A DNA stretch of 64,000 nt. It comes from Streptomyces carpinensis (GTDB taxonomy: Bacteria; Actinomycetota; Actinomycetes; Streptomycetales; Streptomycetaceae). Below, in pieces: positions 1 through 8,867 of this stretch (position 1 is the stretch's first letter; every line of letters begins with the position of its first letter). The position numbers were made by a program, and so were the translations under genes. The stretch is from positions 27,307 through 91,306 of the forward strand of contig NZ_MUBM01000017.1 of assembly GCF_002154505.1 (NCBI RefSeq), in the 5' to 3' direction. Under the pieces are notes generated by a model. The model did not search any database and had not been told where the DNA came from. It worked only from the letters and a program-made list of their open reading frames with translations.

Positions 1-790
<790 letters not shown>

Positions 791-1013
791 GCCGGTGCTC
801 CATCCTGGCCGGTGCCGCTGCGCACGCTACCGGCCGCCGTCTGGTCGGGTGCCGAGAACCTGGACGATGCGTCCAGGACATGGGACGAGCAGTCTAGATC
901 GGTGGCCCGGCACGGCGTTCCGGCAGCCTGGGGGCGCTGCGCACATCGCGTCGTCCCGACAGCCGGACCCGTCGGGCTGCCGGCGTGTTTTCTCCTGCTG
1001 TTTCGCCGTCTCC

Positions 1014-1049
1014 ACGGATGGAACCCGGAGGAGTCAACGGATGGAACCC
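1014..1049. repeat. 13-bp direct repeat in the intergenic region
   Basis: ACGGATGGAACCC occurs at 1014-1026 and again at 1037-1049, a 23-bp period. It lies in the 326-bp gap (791-1116) between the divergent dehydratase and the membrane-protein gene, about 70 bp before the latter's start. Two same-face copies could be a regulator site. No other feature is evident in this gap. Confidence 0.5.
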
Positions 1050-1116
1050 TGAGAACCCGTCGGTACCCGAGTCAGGACCGCCCCACCGCACCACCACGAC
1101 CCAGGGAGCGCCCGGG

Positions 1117-1569
1117 ATGCACTCGATCACCAAAGGCCTGCTGGCAGGCGCCGCGGGCACTCTCGCACTCGACACGGCGAGTTACGGCGACATGCTGCTG
1201 CGCGGCCGGGCCGCCAGCGAGGTCCCGGCCCAGGTCGTGGGCCGTGTCGCCGATCGCGCCGGTGTACCACTCGGGGACGGCGAGGAGAAGGACAACCGCG
1301 CCGAGGCGGCCGGTGCGCTCTTTGGGTACCTCACCGGCATCGGGGCCGGTGCGGCGTACGGGTTGCTCCGTCACCGCAGGGCTCCCCTGCCGAACTGGGT
1401 GGCCGGGCCGCTGCTCGGCGCCGCCGTCATGGTGGGCGCCAACGGCCCGGCCACCGTCCTGCGGCTGACCGACCCCACCTCCTGGGACCTGACGTCATGG
1501 GTGTCCGACGTCGTACCGCACCTGGCGTACGGCCTGACGGCAGCCGCGGCCTACCGGGCGCTGGGCTGA
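1117..1569 (+). CDS. small hypothetical membrane protein
   Basis: A 150-residue protein of unknown function. It begins MHSITKGLLAGAAGTLALD and has hydrophobic, Gly/Ala-rich segments near residues 5-22, 68-86, 95-110 and 130-148, suggesting about four short membrane spans. A charged stretch (GDGEEKDNRAEA) separates the first two. The ATG at 1117 is chosen because a GGGAG lies 7-12 nt upstream and the hydrophobic segment begins at once; upstream in-frame codons have no ribosome site. The next gene starts 52 bp downstream on the same strand, so co-transcription is possible. No enzymatic motif is visible. Confidence 0.75.
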   Translation: MHSITKGLLAGAAGTLALDTASYGDMLLRGRAASEVPAQVVGRVADRAGVPLGDGEEKDNRAEAAGALFGYLTGIGAGAAYGLLRHRRAPLPNWVAGPLLGAAVMVGANGPATVLRLTDPTSWDLTSWVSDVVPHLAYGLTAAAAYRALG

Positions 1570-1621
1570 ACGGACGGACCGGCCGGCCACTCCGGAAGAA
1601 CCACAAGGACAGGAACGAGCC

Positions 1622-2860
1622 GTGACGCTGCGCATCGGGGCGGAGGAGGAGTTCCACCTGCTGGACGCTCGCAGCGGCCTGCTGGTGTCGCGCGCCCGCG
1701 CGGTGCTCGACCGGCTGCCCGGGCACGGATTCGGGCCCGAATTCCGTCAGTGCGTCGTGGAGAGCAACAGCGGGGTGCACGAAACGCTCGACGGTCTCCG
1801 CGCCGACCTGGCCTCCTCCCGGCGCCGCCTGCACGCCGCGGCCGCCCAGCTGGGCCTCGCGCCGGTGGCCGCCGGTACCGTGCCGTTGGCCCGGCTCGGC
1901 TCGCGCGACGAGGTCACCGACGCTCCCCGCTACCGGCACATGGCCGACGAGTACCGCCGGGTCGCCGACGAGCAGCTGATCTGCAGCGCGCAGGTGCACG
2001 TCGACGTACCCGACCGGGACACGGCGGTACGCGCCATGTGCCGGGTCTCGCCCTGGCTGGCGCCCCTGCTCGCGCTGTCGGCGAGTTCGCCCTTCTGGCT
2101 CGGCGGGGACACCGGTTACGCCAGCTGGCGGACGATGGTGTGGCAGCGCTGGCCCACCGCCGGACCGGCCGGGTGCTACTCCGGTGCCGCCGACTACGAC
2201 GCGGCACTGGAGGAGCTGATCGGCTCGGGCGTCATCACCGACCCGGGAATGGTCTACTACGACGTACGGCCCTCGGCGCACCAGAGCACGCTGGAGCTGC
2301 GGATCTGCGACGCCTGCCCTCGGGTGGAGACGGTCGTCCTGGTCGCCGGGCTCTTCCGGGCCCTGGTCCACGACGCGTGCGTGCGGCCGGCCCGCCGGGT
2401 CGGCCCCTCGTGCGGCGGCCACCACGAATGGCTGCGGGCCGCCGCCTGGCGAGCCGCCCGCTCCGGCCTCGAAGGCCCGCTGGTCGACCCGGTCACCCGG
2501 CGCGCGGTCCCCGCCCGCGTGGCCCTGGCGGGCATGCTGGCCCGGCTGCGCCCGGCGCTGGAGGCGTCCGGCGACTGGGAGACCGTGCACGAACTGCTGG
2601 ACCGGGCCCTGGCCGACGGCAGCGCCGCGCGCCGGCTGCGGCGGGCCGCCGAGAGCGGGGGCCTGCGCGCCGCGGTCCGTCTGCTGATCACCGAGACCCG
2701 CGGCGACACGCTGCCGGTGAGTGCTTCGGCGCCGACGGGCCCGGCTGATCCTCTGTCCTCGACCACGCGGTGTCCGAGGAGTGACGATGTGGAAGCCGAA
2801 GAAGCGCGAGGAGCGCGAACAGCGGGAGAAGCGCGCAAGGAGGCGCCGACGACCCGTTGA
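1622..2860 (+). CDS. YbdK-like carboxylate-amine ligase (glutamate-cysteine ligase type 2 family)
   Basis: The family (GCS2, PF04107) joins an amine or amino acid to a carboxylate using ATP, giving gamma-glutamyl-type products. The N-terminus shows the family signature GAEEEFHLLD, followed by VESNSGVHET (metal and glutamate site), CSAQVHVDV and STLELRICDACP. The length of 412 aa compares with about 370-380 usual. The excess is a C-terminal tail (after LLITETRGDTLP) that reads through the start region of the next gene, overlapping it by 74 bp. GTG at 1622 is preceded by AGGA. The true substrate is unknown; members range from weak glutamate-cysteine ligases to amide ligases. Confidence 0.85.
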   Translation: MTLRIGAEEEFHLLDARSGLLVSRARAVLDRLPGHGFGPEFRQCVVESNSGVHETLDGLRADLASSRRRLHAAAAQLGLAPVAAGTVPLARLGSRDEVTDAPRYRHMADEYRRVADEQLICSAQVHVDVPDRDTAVRAMCRVSPWLAPLLALSASSPFWLGGDTGYASWRTMVWQRWPTAGPAGCYSGAADYDAALEELIGSGVITDPGMVYYDVRPSAHQSTLELRICDACPRVETVVLVAGLFRALVHDACVRPARRVGPSCGGHHEWLRAAAWRAARSGLEGPLVDPVTRRAVPARVALAGMLARLRPALEASGDWETVHELLDRALADGSAARRLRRAAESGGLRAAVRLLITETRGDTLPVSASAPTGPADPLSSTTRCPRSDDVEAEEARGARTAGEARKEAPTTR

Positions 2861-3215
2861 GTCGCTGCCGTTGGAGTTGTGCGACCTGTGCGCCGTGACC
2901 TTCCCGGTGGACGAGGCGGTGCGCGGATACGTGCCCGACTCCTCCTATGTCCATCCCACGCACGACTGGTTCGACGGGCTGCGTCCCGTCATCACGTGCA
3001 GTGACGCCCACTTGGAGGTGATCCGGGACCGGTACCGGCTGCGCCCCTTCGTCCAGGAGGAGTTCTGGGCGGCCAAGATCGAGCGCGCCCTGAGCGGTGA
3101 CACGCCGGTGCTCACCATGGAGCAGCTCGGCTGCCGCACCGGACTGCAGGCCCCGGAGATCCGGCGCGGCATCGCCTGGCACAACGAGCACCGTGGGGAG
3201 GAGACACCGCACTGA
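2787..3215 (+). CDS. hypothetical protein with CxxC motif
   Basis: A 142-aa protein of unknown function. A very basic N-terminus (MWKPKKREEREQREKRARRR) is followed by LCDLCAVTFPV, a CxxC pair that may bind a metal, and a mixed alpha/beta region rich in Trp and Arg. ATG at 2787 is preceded by GAGGA with 6-nt spacing, which settles the start despite the overlap with the end of the preceding ligase gene. It is followed after 136 bp by the cytochrome b gene on the same strand. Confidence 0.75.
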   Translation: MWKPKKREEREQREKRARRRRRPVESLPLELCDLCAVTFPVDEAVRGYVPDSSYVHPTHDWFDGLRPVITCSDAHLEVIRDRYRLRPFVQEEFWAAKIERALSGDTPVLTMEQLGCRTGLQAPEIRRGIAWHNEHRGEETPH

Positions 3216-3351
3216 CGCGCCGCGCACCCGCGCTTCACGCGGCGGGCCGCCTCGAGCGCCGTTTCGGACGCGCGCCGTGCGGGCACCCGTGCCAGGCTCG
3301 TTGAGGAGCACGGGACGGTGGCGCGCGCGGCGGCAGAAAGGCGGGCAGGGC

Positions 3352-4989
3352 GTGGCGGAGTCCTACGAACGCCTCTGGTCGCCGCCCTCCCGCGGCGAGC
3401 GGGTGGCGGCCGCGCTGGACAAGCGGATGCCGCTGAGCGCTACGGGCAAGCAGTTCCTGCGCAAGGCGTTCCCGGACCACTGGTCGTTCCTGCTCGGCGA
3501 GATCGCGCTGTACTGCCTGCTCGTCCTGGTGGTCACCGGCGTCTTTCTGAGCTTCTTCTTCCATCCGGACATGACGGAGCAGCCGTACACCGGTTCCTAC
3601 GCGCCCTTGCACGGCAGGATGACGTCGCAGGCGTACGCATCGGTGCTGCACATCAGCTTCGACGTCCGCGGCGGCCTGCTGCTGCGGCAGATCCACCACT
3701 GGGCGGCGCTGGTGTTCGTCGCGGCGATCGGGGTGCATCTGCTGCGGATCTTCCTCACCGGTGCCTTCCGCCGGCCCAGGGAAGTCAACTGGACGATCGG
3801 CGTGACACTGTTCGGGCTGGCCCTGCTGGAGGGCTTCTGCGGCTACTCGCTCCCCGACGACCTGCTGTCCGGTACGGGTCTGCGCACGGCCCAGGGCATC
3901 ATGCTGTCGATCCCGGTCGTCGGAACGTACCTCCAGTTCTTCGTCTTCGGCGGCCAGTTCCCCGGGCACGAGATCATCCCGCGCATGTACGTGTTCCACA
4001 TCCTGCTGCTGCCGGGCCTGCTCCTCGCGCTCGTCGGCGTCCACCTGGGGTTCGTCGTGCACCACAAGCACACCCACTGGGCGAAGCCCGGCCACACCAA
4101 TCGCAACGTGGTCGGCAAGCCCATGGTCCCCCAGTACTCGGCGAAGTCCATCGGCCTGTTCTTCACCCTGACGGGCGTACTGGCCCTGATGAGTGCGCTG
4201 ATGCAGATCAACCCGGTGTGGTCCTTCGGCCCCTACCGCGCCGACCACGTCTCCCTGGACGCCCAGCCGGACTGGTATGTGGGCTTCCTGGAAGGCGCGC
4301 TGCGCCTGATGCCGGCCGCGGAGACGAACGTCGCCGGGCACACCGTCGTGTGGGACGTGTTCCTGCCGGGCGTCGTCCTGCCCACGACGGTCTTCGTCGT
4401 CCTGTACGCCTATCCCTTCTTCGAGCGGTGGGTCACGGGCCCCACGCCGGAGCGGCACCTGTGCGACCGGCCGCGCAACCAGCCCACGCGCACGGCCCTG
4501 GGGGTCGCGGCCGTCTCGGTGTACGCGGTGCTGCTCATGGCGGGCGGTCAGGACGTCCTGTCGTACGTGTTCCACGCACCCTTCGAAGTGCTGACGTACT
4601 CCTTCCGGGCGCTGCTGTTCGTGCTGCCCGTGGTGGCCTACCACCTCACCAAGCGGGCGTGCCTCGGCCTGCAGGCGGCCGACCGGCGCCGCCTGACGGA
4701 GGGTCGGGCCACGGCCGAGGTGCGGCGCACCCCGGGCGGCGGTTACCAGGTGGTGCGCACGCCCCTGTCCGGAGCGGAGGCGTACCGCATCCTCGTGCGC
4801 GACGAACCGCGGCCCCGCGCGCACGGGACGGAGGTGTGGCGCTGGTTCCGCAAGCACCGGATCCGCAACGCCCTGAGCCGGTGGTACTTCGCCCAGCGGG
4901 TGGAACTGCCCACCACCGAGTGGCAGCGCAAGCGCATCGAGGTGGCGCGGGCCGCCCCGGAAGAGGCCCAGAACAGCGGCGAGAGCTGA
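3352..4989 (+). CDS. QcrB-like cytochrome b (solitary bc-complex subunit paralogue)
   Basis: Membrane quinol-oxidising diheme cytochrome b of the actinobacterial bcc type, 545 aa. Four heme-ligand positions are visible: H115/H116 with H129, and H216 with H231. The Qo-site motif is PDWY at 306-309, the actinobacterial form of PEWY, so quinol oxidation looks possible. About eight or nine membrane spans precede a hydrophilic C-terminal tail of about 100 residues. The usual partners QcrA (Rieske) and QcrC (cytochrome cc) are absent here, so this is a paralogue rather than the housekeeping gene. The start GTG at 3352 is a best guess (AAAGG upstream). The iron-sulfur subunit gene follows after 17 bp, placing it in the formate dehydrogenase operon. 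Confidence 0.9.
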   Translation: MAESYERLWSPPSRGERVAAALDKRMPLSATGKQFLRKAFPDHWSFLLGEIALYCLLVLVVTGVFLSFFFHPDMTEQPYTGSYAPLHGRMTSQAYASVLHISFDVRGGLLLRQIHHWAALVFVAAIGVHLLRIFLTGAFRRPREVNWTIGVTLFGLALLEGFCGYSLPDDLLSGTGLRTAQGIMLSIPVVGTYLQFFVFGGQFPGHEIIPRMYVFHILLLPGLLLALVGVHLGFVVHHKHTHWAKPGHTNRNVVGKPMVPQYSAKSIGLFFTLTGVLALMSALMQINPVWSFGPYRADHVSLDAQPDWYVGFLEGALRLMPAAETNVAGHTVVWDVFLPGVVLPTTVFVVLYAYPFFERWVTGPTPERHLCDRPRNQPTRTALGVAAVSVYAVLLMAGGQDVLSYVFHAPFEVLTYSFRALLFVLPVVAYHLTKRACLGLQAADRRRLTEGRATAEVRRTPGGGYQVVRTPLSGAEAYRILVRDEPRPRAHGTEVWRWFRKHRIRNALSRWYFAQRVELPTTEWQRKRIEVARAAPEEAQNSGES

Positions 4990-5006
4990 GCTAAGGAGGT
5001 CGGAGC

Positions 5007-6056
5007 ATGACCGAGGGCAAGACCACGGCCGTGAACGCGGCGGGCGGCGATCCGCCCCCGTCCAGGAAGCTGTTCTCCGGGCCGCAGCCGAACGTGGCGC
5101 AGGCCGCCGGTTACCCCGACGCGCCGCCGCGCATGGGCTTCTTCACCGACACCTCCGTCTGCATCGGCTGCAAGGCCTGCGAAGTGGCGTGCAAGGAGTG
5201 GAACTCCGTGCCGGAGGACGGCCTGGAGCTGACCGGCATGTCCTACGACAACACCCAGGGGCTGGGCGCGGACACCTGGCGGCATGTGGCCTTCATCGAG
5301 CAGCGCAAGCCGCTGGGCGGCCAGGAACCCGGCGTCGACCACAGCGGTTTCGACGTGTTCGAGGCAGCCCGCAACCTCGGCAGTTCCCCTGCCTCCCCCG
5401 GCCCCGGGGCCACCGCTCCCTCACCCGAGTCGGCGCCCGCGGGGGCGCCGGCCGGGTCGATCTCCCCGGTGTCGCCCGACGGGCGGACCGAGCTGCGCTG
5501 GTTGATGTCCTCCGACGTGTGCAAGCACTGCACGCACGCGGCCTGCCTCGACGTCTGCCCCACGGGGGCGCTGTTCCGCACCGAGTTCGGCACGGTGGTG
5601 GTGCAGGAGGACGTGTGCAACGGCTGCGGGTACTGCGTGCCCGCCTGCCCGTACGGGGTCATCGACCAGCGCAAGGAGGACGGCCGGGTCTGGAAGTGCA
5701 CGCTGTGCTACGACCGGCTCGGTGTCGGCATGGAACCGGCCTGCGCCAAGTCCTGCCCCACCGATTCCATCCAGTTCGGCCCGCTGGAGGAGCTGCGCGA
5801 GCGGGCCGCTGCCCGGGTGGCGCAGCTGCACGCGGCCGGTGTCACCGATGCCCGGCTGTACGGCGAGAGCCCGGACGACGGGGTGGGTGGTGACGGAGCG
5901 TTCTTCCTGCTGCTCGACGAACCCGAGGTCTACGGCCTGCCGCCGGACCCGGTGGTCACCACCCGGGACCTGCCGGCGATGTGGAAGCACGCGGCGATGG
6001 CCGCGGCCTCGCTCGCCGCGCTGGGCTTCGCCAGTTTCGTCAGGAGGCCCCGATGA
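5007..6056 (+). CDS. fdhB: formate dehydrogenase iron-sulfur (beta) subunit
   Basis: Electron-transfer subunit with four 4Fe-4S clusters, 349 aa. The cysteine sets are C52-C55-C58-C62 (CIGCKACEVAC), a CKHC...ACLDVC set near 172-184, CNGCGYCVPAC near 204-214, and CTLC...ACAKSC near 231-252. These follow the order seen in FdnH/HybA-type proteins. A hydrophobic C-terminal segment (about 325-342) could anchor it beside the membrane subunit, as in formate dehydrogenase N. A Pro/Ala/Gly/Ser-rich insert at about 118-160 separates the first and second cluster sets and is not a normal family feature. AAGGAGG lies 8 nt before ATG 5007. The stop overlaps the next start as ATGA, indicating translational coupling. 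Confidence 0.9.
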   Translation: MTEGKTTAVNAAGGDPPPSRKLFSGPQPNVAQAAGYPDAPPRMGFFTDTSVCIGCKACEVACKEWNSVPEDGLELTGMSYDNTQGLGADTWRHVAFIEQRKPLGGQEPGVDHSGFDVFEAARNLGSSPASPGPGATAPSPESAPAGAPAGSISPVSPDGRTELRWLMSSDVCKHCTHAACLDVCPTGALFRTEFGTVVVQEDVCNGCGYCVPACPYGVIDQRKEDGRVWKCTLCYDRLGVGMEPACAKSCPTDSIQFGPLEELRERAAARVAQLHAAGVTDARLYGESPDDGVGGDGAFFLLLDEPEVYGLPPDPVVTTRDLPAMWKHAAMAAASLAALGFASFVRRPR

Positions 6057-7093
6057 GTGAATCGGATGTCACCCGCAAGGGTGTCGAGGGGGCGCGGCCG
6101 GGGCGCGAGGCCCTGACGGGCGCTCGTGCCGGGCGGCGCAGGCGGCGGCGTGGCCGCGGAGAGCAGCCGGTGGTCCCCGACGCCCGGTTCTCGTCGTACT
6201 ACGGCAAACCGGTCCTGAACAAGCCCACCTGGAAACCCCTCGACATCGCCGGTTACCTCTACCTCGGCGGTCTGGCCGGCGGGGCGTCGCTGCTGGCGGC
6301 GGGCGCCCACGCCACCGGGCGCCCGGACCTGGCGCGCGTGACGAAGCTGGGTGCGGCAGGCGCCATCACCGTGTCGCTGGGCGCGCTCGTGCACGACCTG
6401 GGCCGGCCCGCTCGTTTCATCAACATGCTCCGCGTCGTCAAGCCCACTTCGCCGATGAACATGGGCTCGTGGCTGCTGGCCGGGTACGCGCCGCTGACGA
6501 TGGCCGCCGCTGCCGCCGATGTGGCCGGCCGCTACCGCCTCGTCGGCGCGGGCGCCACGGCGGCCGCCGCCGCGCTGGGTCCGGCGGTCGCCACCTACAC
6601 CGCGGTGCTGCTCTCCGACACGGCGGTGCCGTCCTGGCACGAGGGCTACCGGGAGTTGCCCTTCGTCTTCGCCGGTTCCGGAGCCAGTGCGGCGGCAGGC
6701 CTGGCGCTGGCCTTCGTGCCGGCTGCCCAGGCCGGTCCGGCTCGCCGCATGGCGGTGCTCGGTGCCGCGCTGGAGCTGGGCGCGTTCCAGCTGATGAAGC
6801 GGCACATCGGTCTGGCGGCCGAGCCGTTCGAGCAGGGCAGGCCGCACAAGCTGCTGCGGGCCGCGGAAATGCTCACGGCGGGTGGCGCCGCGCTGGCGGC
6901 GTACGCGGGTGCGGGCGCGGGTCCGCGTGCCGGGTGGCGGGGCAGGGCGCCGGCGGTCGCGGCCGGGCTGGCCCTGCTGACCGGTTCCGCCGCACTGCGG
7001 TTCGGGGTGTTCCACGCCGGGGTGCACTCGGCGGAGGACCCGAAGTACACGGTCGTACCTCAGCGGGAGCGGATGCGGGCCCGCGCCGGCTGA
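6053..7093 (+). CDS. NrfD/PsrC-like membrane subunit
   Basis: Integral membrane quinone-reactive subunit of molybdopterin oxidoreductases, 346 aa. After a basic N-terminus of about 45 residues comes YGKPVLNKPTWKPLDIAGYL, then about eight membrane spans. Conserved-looking loop features include LGGLAGGASLL, HDLGRPARFINMLRVVKPTSPMN and FGVFHAGVHSAEDPKYTV. NrfD-type subunits carry no heme, unlike the cytochrome FdnI of E. coli formate dehydrogenase N. With the preceding four-cluster protein it is the expected membrane partner of FdhA encoded 5.5 kb downstream. ATG 6053 overlaps the previous stop. Confidence 0.88.
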   Translation: MSESDVTRKGVEGARPGREALTGARAGRRRRRRGRGEQPVVPDARFSSYYGKPVLNKPTWKPLDIAGYLYLGGLAGGASLLAAGAHATGRPDLARVTKLGAAGAITVSLGALVHDLGRPARFINMLRVVKPTSPMNMGSWLLAGYAPLTMAAAAADVAGRYRLVGAGATAAAAALGPAVATYTAVLLSDTAVPSWHEGYRELPFVFAGSGASAAAGLALAFVPAAQAGPARRMAVLGAALELGAFQLMKRHIGLAAEPFEQGRPHKLLRAAEMLTAGGAALAAYAGAGAGPRAGWRGRAPAVAAGLALLTGSAALRFGVFHAGVHSAEDPKYTVVPQRERMRARAG

Positions 7094-7292
7094 CGAGGAC
7101 CGGCCGGCGCCCTGGCGGGCGGAGCCGAGGGCCTCTCCGGCCGGTCCCGTCGGATCGGTGTGCGGCGTCTGCCTGCGTGCGTCGCGACACGGGGGGCGCC
7201 CACTGCTGGTTGCCGTACCGGCCGTACGAGGGCGCCCGACGGCGCGGCGTGGAGCCGGGCGTCGCGGGCCCGTCGGAGATCTCCAGGCCTCG

Positions 7293-7979
7293 TCAGGCCC
7301 CTCCCAGACGCCGGGCGAGGTCTCGCAGGCCGGTCGCGGCGACGTCGGCGGGACGGAAGGCGGACGGGTAGGGCTGGGGCGTGCGGCTCAGCCATGCGGT
7401 GCGCAGGCCCGCGCGGGCGGCCCCGTCGACGTCCCAGGGGTGCACCGCCACGAGCATCGCCGAACCGGCCGGCACGCCGGCCGCCCGAACGGCGTGGGCG
7501 TAGGCGGCCGGGTGCGGCTTCCAGCGGCCACCGGCGCCCTGGATGTCCAGATGGGCTTCGAAGCAGTCCGCCAGGCCGGCCTTGGCCAGGACCGCGCGGG
7601 TGGTGTCCGCCGATCCGTTCGTCAGCGTGATCAGCCGGTGCCCGGCCCTGTGCAGGGCGCGTACGCCGTCGGGGACGTCCGGGTGGACCGGCAGTTCCGG
7701 CAGCGCGGCCAGGACGCGCCCGGTCAGGGGCTCGGGGTCCTCGCCGGGCCGATCCCGTGCCAGCAGGGTCCGCAGTCCGTCCGCGGCGACGTCCGAGAAG
7801 GGGGCGTGGCCACCGGCGAGAGTCAGGGCGATACCGTCGCGCAGCACACCGGCGAACCACAGTGGCAGTACGTCGGCCGAGAGCCCCGCCGCGCCCAGGC
7901 AGGCGCCGAGCGGGCTCATGTCGGTGAGGGTTTCGTTGACGTCGAAGACGAGGACGTCCGGGCGGGTGTCAAGGGGCAT
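7293..7979 (-). CDS. haloacid dehalogenase type II-like HAD hydrolase
   Basis: HAD-superfamily hydrolase of 228 aa. Motif I is FDVNETLTD near residue 12, with the nucleophile Asp followed by NETL as in L-2-haloacid dehalogenases. Motif II is LITLTNGS, motif III is KPHPAAY, and the late acidic motif is VAVHPWDVDGA. NETLTD is typical of 2-haloacid dehalogenases, but many members are generic phosphatases. ATG 7979 overlaps the end of the upstream membrane gene by 11 bp, so it is the last gene of the oxidase operon. A role in oxidase function is not obvious. Confidence 0.82.
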   Translation of the reverse strand: MPLDTRPDVLVFDVNETLTDMSPLGACLGAAGLSADVLPLWFAGVLRDGIALTLAGGHAPFSDVAADGLRTLLARDRPGEDPEPLTGRVLAALPELPVHPDVPDGVRALHRAGHRLITLTNGSADTTRAVLAKAGLADCFEAHLDIQGAGGRWKPHPAAYAHAVRAAGVPAGSAMLVAVHPWDVDGAARAGLRTAWLSRTPQPYPSAFRPADVAATGLRDLARRLGGA

Positions 7980-8502
7980 GGGGGCCACCTTCCGGGGAGG
8001 GGACGAGGGTGCGGGCGGCCAGCCGCTCCTCCCGGTTCGCCCAGGACCAGGTGATCGCCGCCGCGGCGACACCGATCGGCAGCATGCCCGCGATCATCGC
8101 GATCCCCTGCGCCGGCTGACCGGCCGCGACGACGCCGACGGCGGGCAGGTCCAGCAGCGGCGCGGCGAGGAACAGGTACAGGCACCGGCCGGCGTCACCG
8201 AGGCGGTGCCGGGTGCGGGCGAGCACGGGAATCCAGAAGAGCACCGCTGCGGCCAGCAGCACCGGCTCGCTCACCCACGCGCCGCCCGGGAGACCGTCGT
8301 GCGGCAGGCCGCCGAGCACCACCCCGGCGTGCAGCAGTACCAGCAGCGGCAGGGCGACGCCCGCGGGCACGCTCACCCGCTGCCACAGCGGCGAGCGCCG
8401 GGCGAGCATCAGCACAGCCGGGACCACGGCGGCCGGCACGAAGCCGGAGAGCCCCATCGCGACGACGGACGACAGGGAGGCCGGGTCCGTCGAGTGGTGC
8501 AT
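7969..8502 (-). CDS. small integral membrane protein, possible CtaG-type oxidase assembly factor
   Basis: A 177-aa protein starting MHHSTDPASL with about five hydrophobic segments, including VPAAVVPAVLML, PLLVLLHAGVVLG, VLLAAAVLFWIPVL and LFLAAPLLDLPAVGV. The layout and loop HRLGDAGRCLYLFLA resemble part of the CtaG_caa3 family, copper-insertion helpers for cytochrome oxidase. It is shorter than full-length CtaG and the match is only by eye. It starts 6 bp after the preceding gene's stop in the oxidase operon, which supports a role with that oxidase. Confidence 0.6.
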   Translation of the reverse strand: MHHSTDPASLSSVVAMGLSGFVPAAVVPAVLMLARRSPLWQRVSVPAGVALPLLVLLHAGVVLGGLPHDGLPGGAWVSEPVLLAAAVLFWIPVLARTRHRLGDAGRCLYLFLAAPLLDLPAVGVVAAGQPAQGIAMIAGMLPIGVAAAAITWSWANREERLAARTLVPSPEGGPHAP

Positions 8503-8507
8503 GCGGA

Positions 8508-8867
8508 TCACCCCTCCGAGGCCGTGGTGCCGTGCAGGGCCAGCGCGATCGCCACGCCGAACAGCGGGACGGCGAGCGCCAGCAGCCACAGGCCGTAGAC
8601 GAAGGCCAGCGCGACGAGCGCGCAGCCGAGGGCCACGACCGGTACCGCCCCTGCCCCGCGATCCGGCACCCGGTAACGGACGTGCTGGTCGGGGCCGGTA
8701 CGCGAGGAGGCAAGCACGGCCAGCGCGGCCACTTCCAGCAGCGCGACGACACCTCCGTACAGCCAGAAGACCAGGGAACTCTCGCCGTAGATGCCGAGCA
8801 CGGCCAGCAGGAGTCCGTTGAGCGCGCCCCAGCCGGCGACGACCACGTACGGCAGATGGCGTTTCAC
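8508..8867 (-). CDS. small four-span membrane protein of the oxidase operon
   Basis: A 119-aa protein beginning VKRHLPYVVVAGWGALNG, with hydrophobic segments near residues 5-27, 33-52, 75-95 and 96-113. The GTG start at 8867 overlaps the ctaD stop (GTGA), so translation is coupled to ctaD. In size and place it could serve as a small subunit IV-like component of the oxidase. No family was recognised with certainty. Confidence 0.75.
   Translation of the reverse strand: MKRHLPYVVVAGWGALNGLLLAVLGIYGESSLVFWLYGGVVALLEVAALAVLASSRTGPDQHVRYRVPDRGAGAVPVVALGCALVALAFVYGLWLLALAVPLFGVAIALALHGTTASEG

Noticed and set aside
5243..5701. Minus-strand reading across the ferredoxin gene
   Set aside because: Shadow of fdhB, whose four cysteine clusters and ribosome site are unambiguous.
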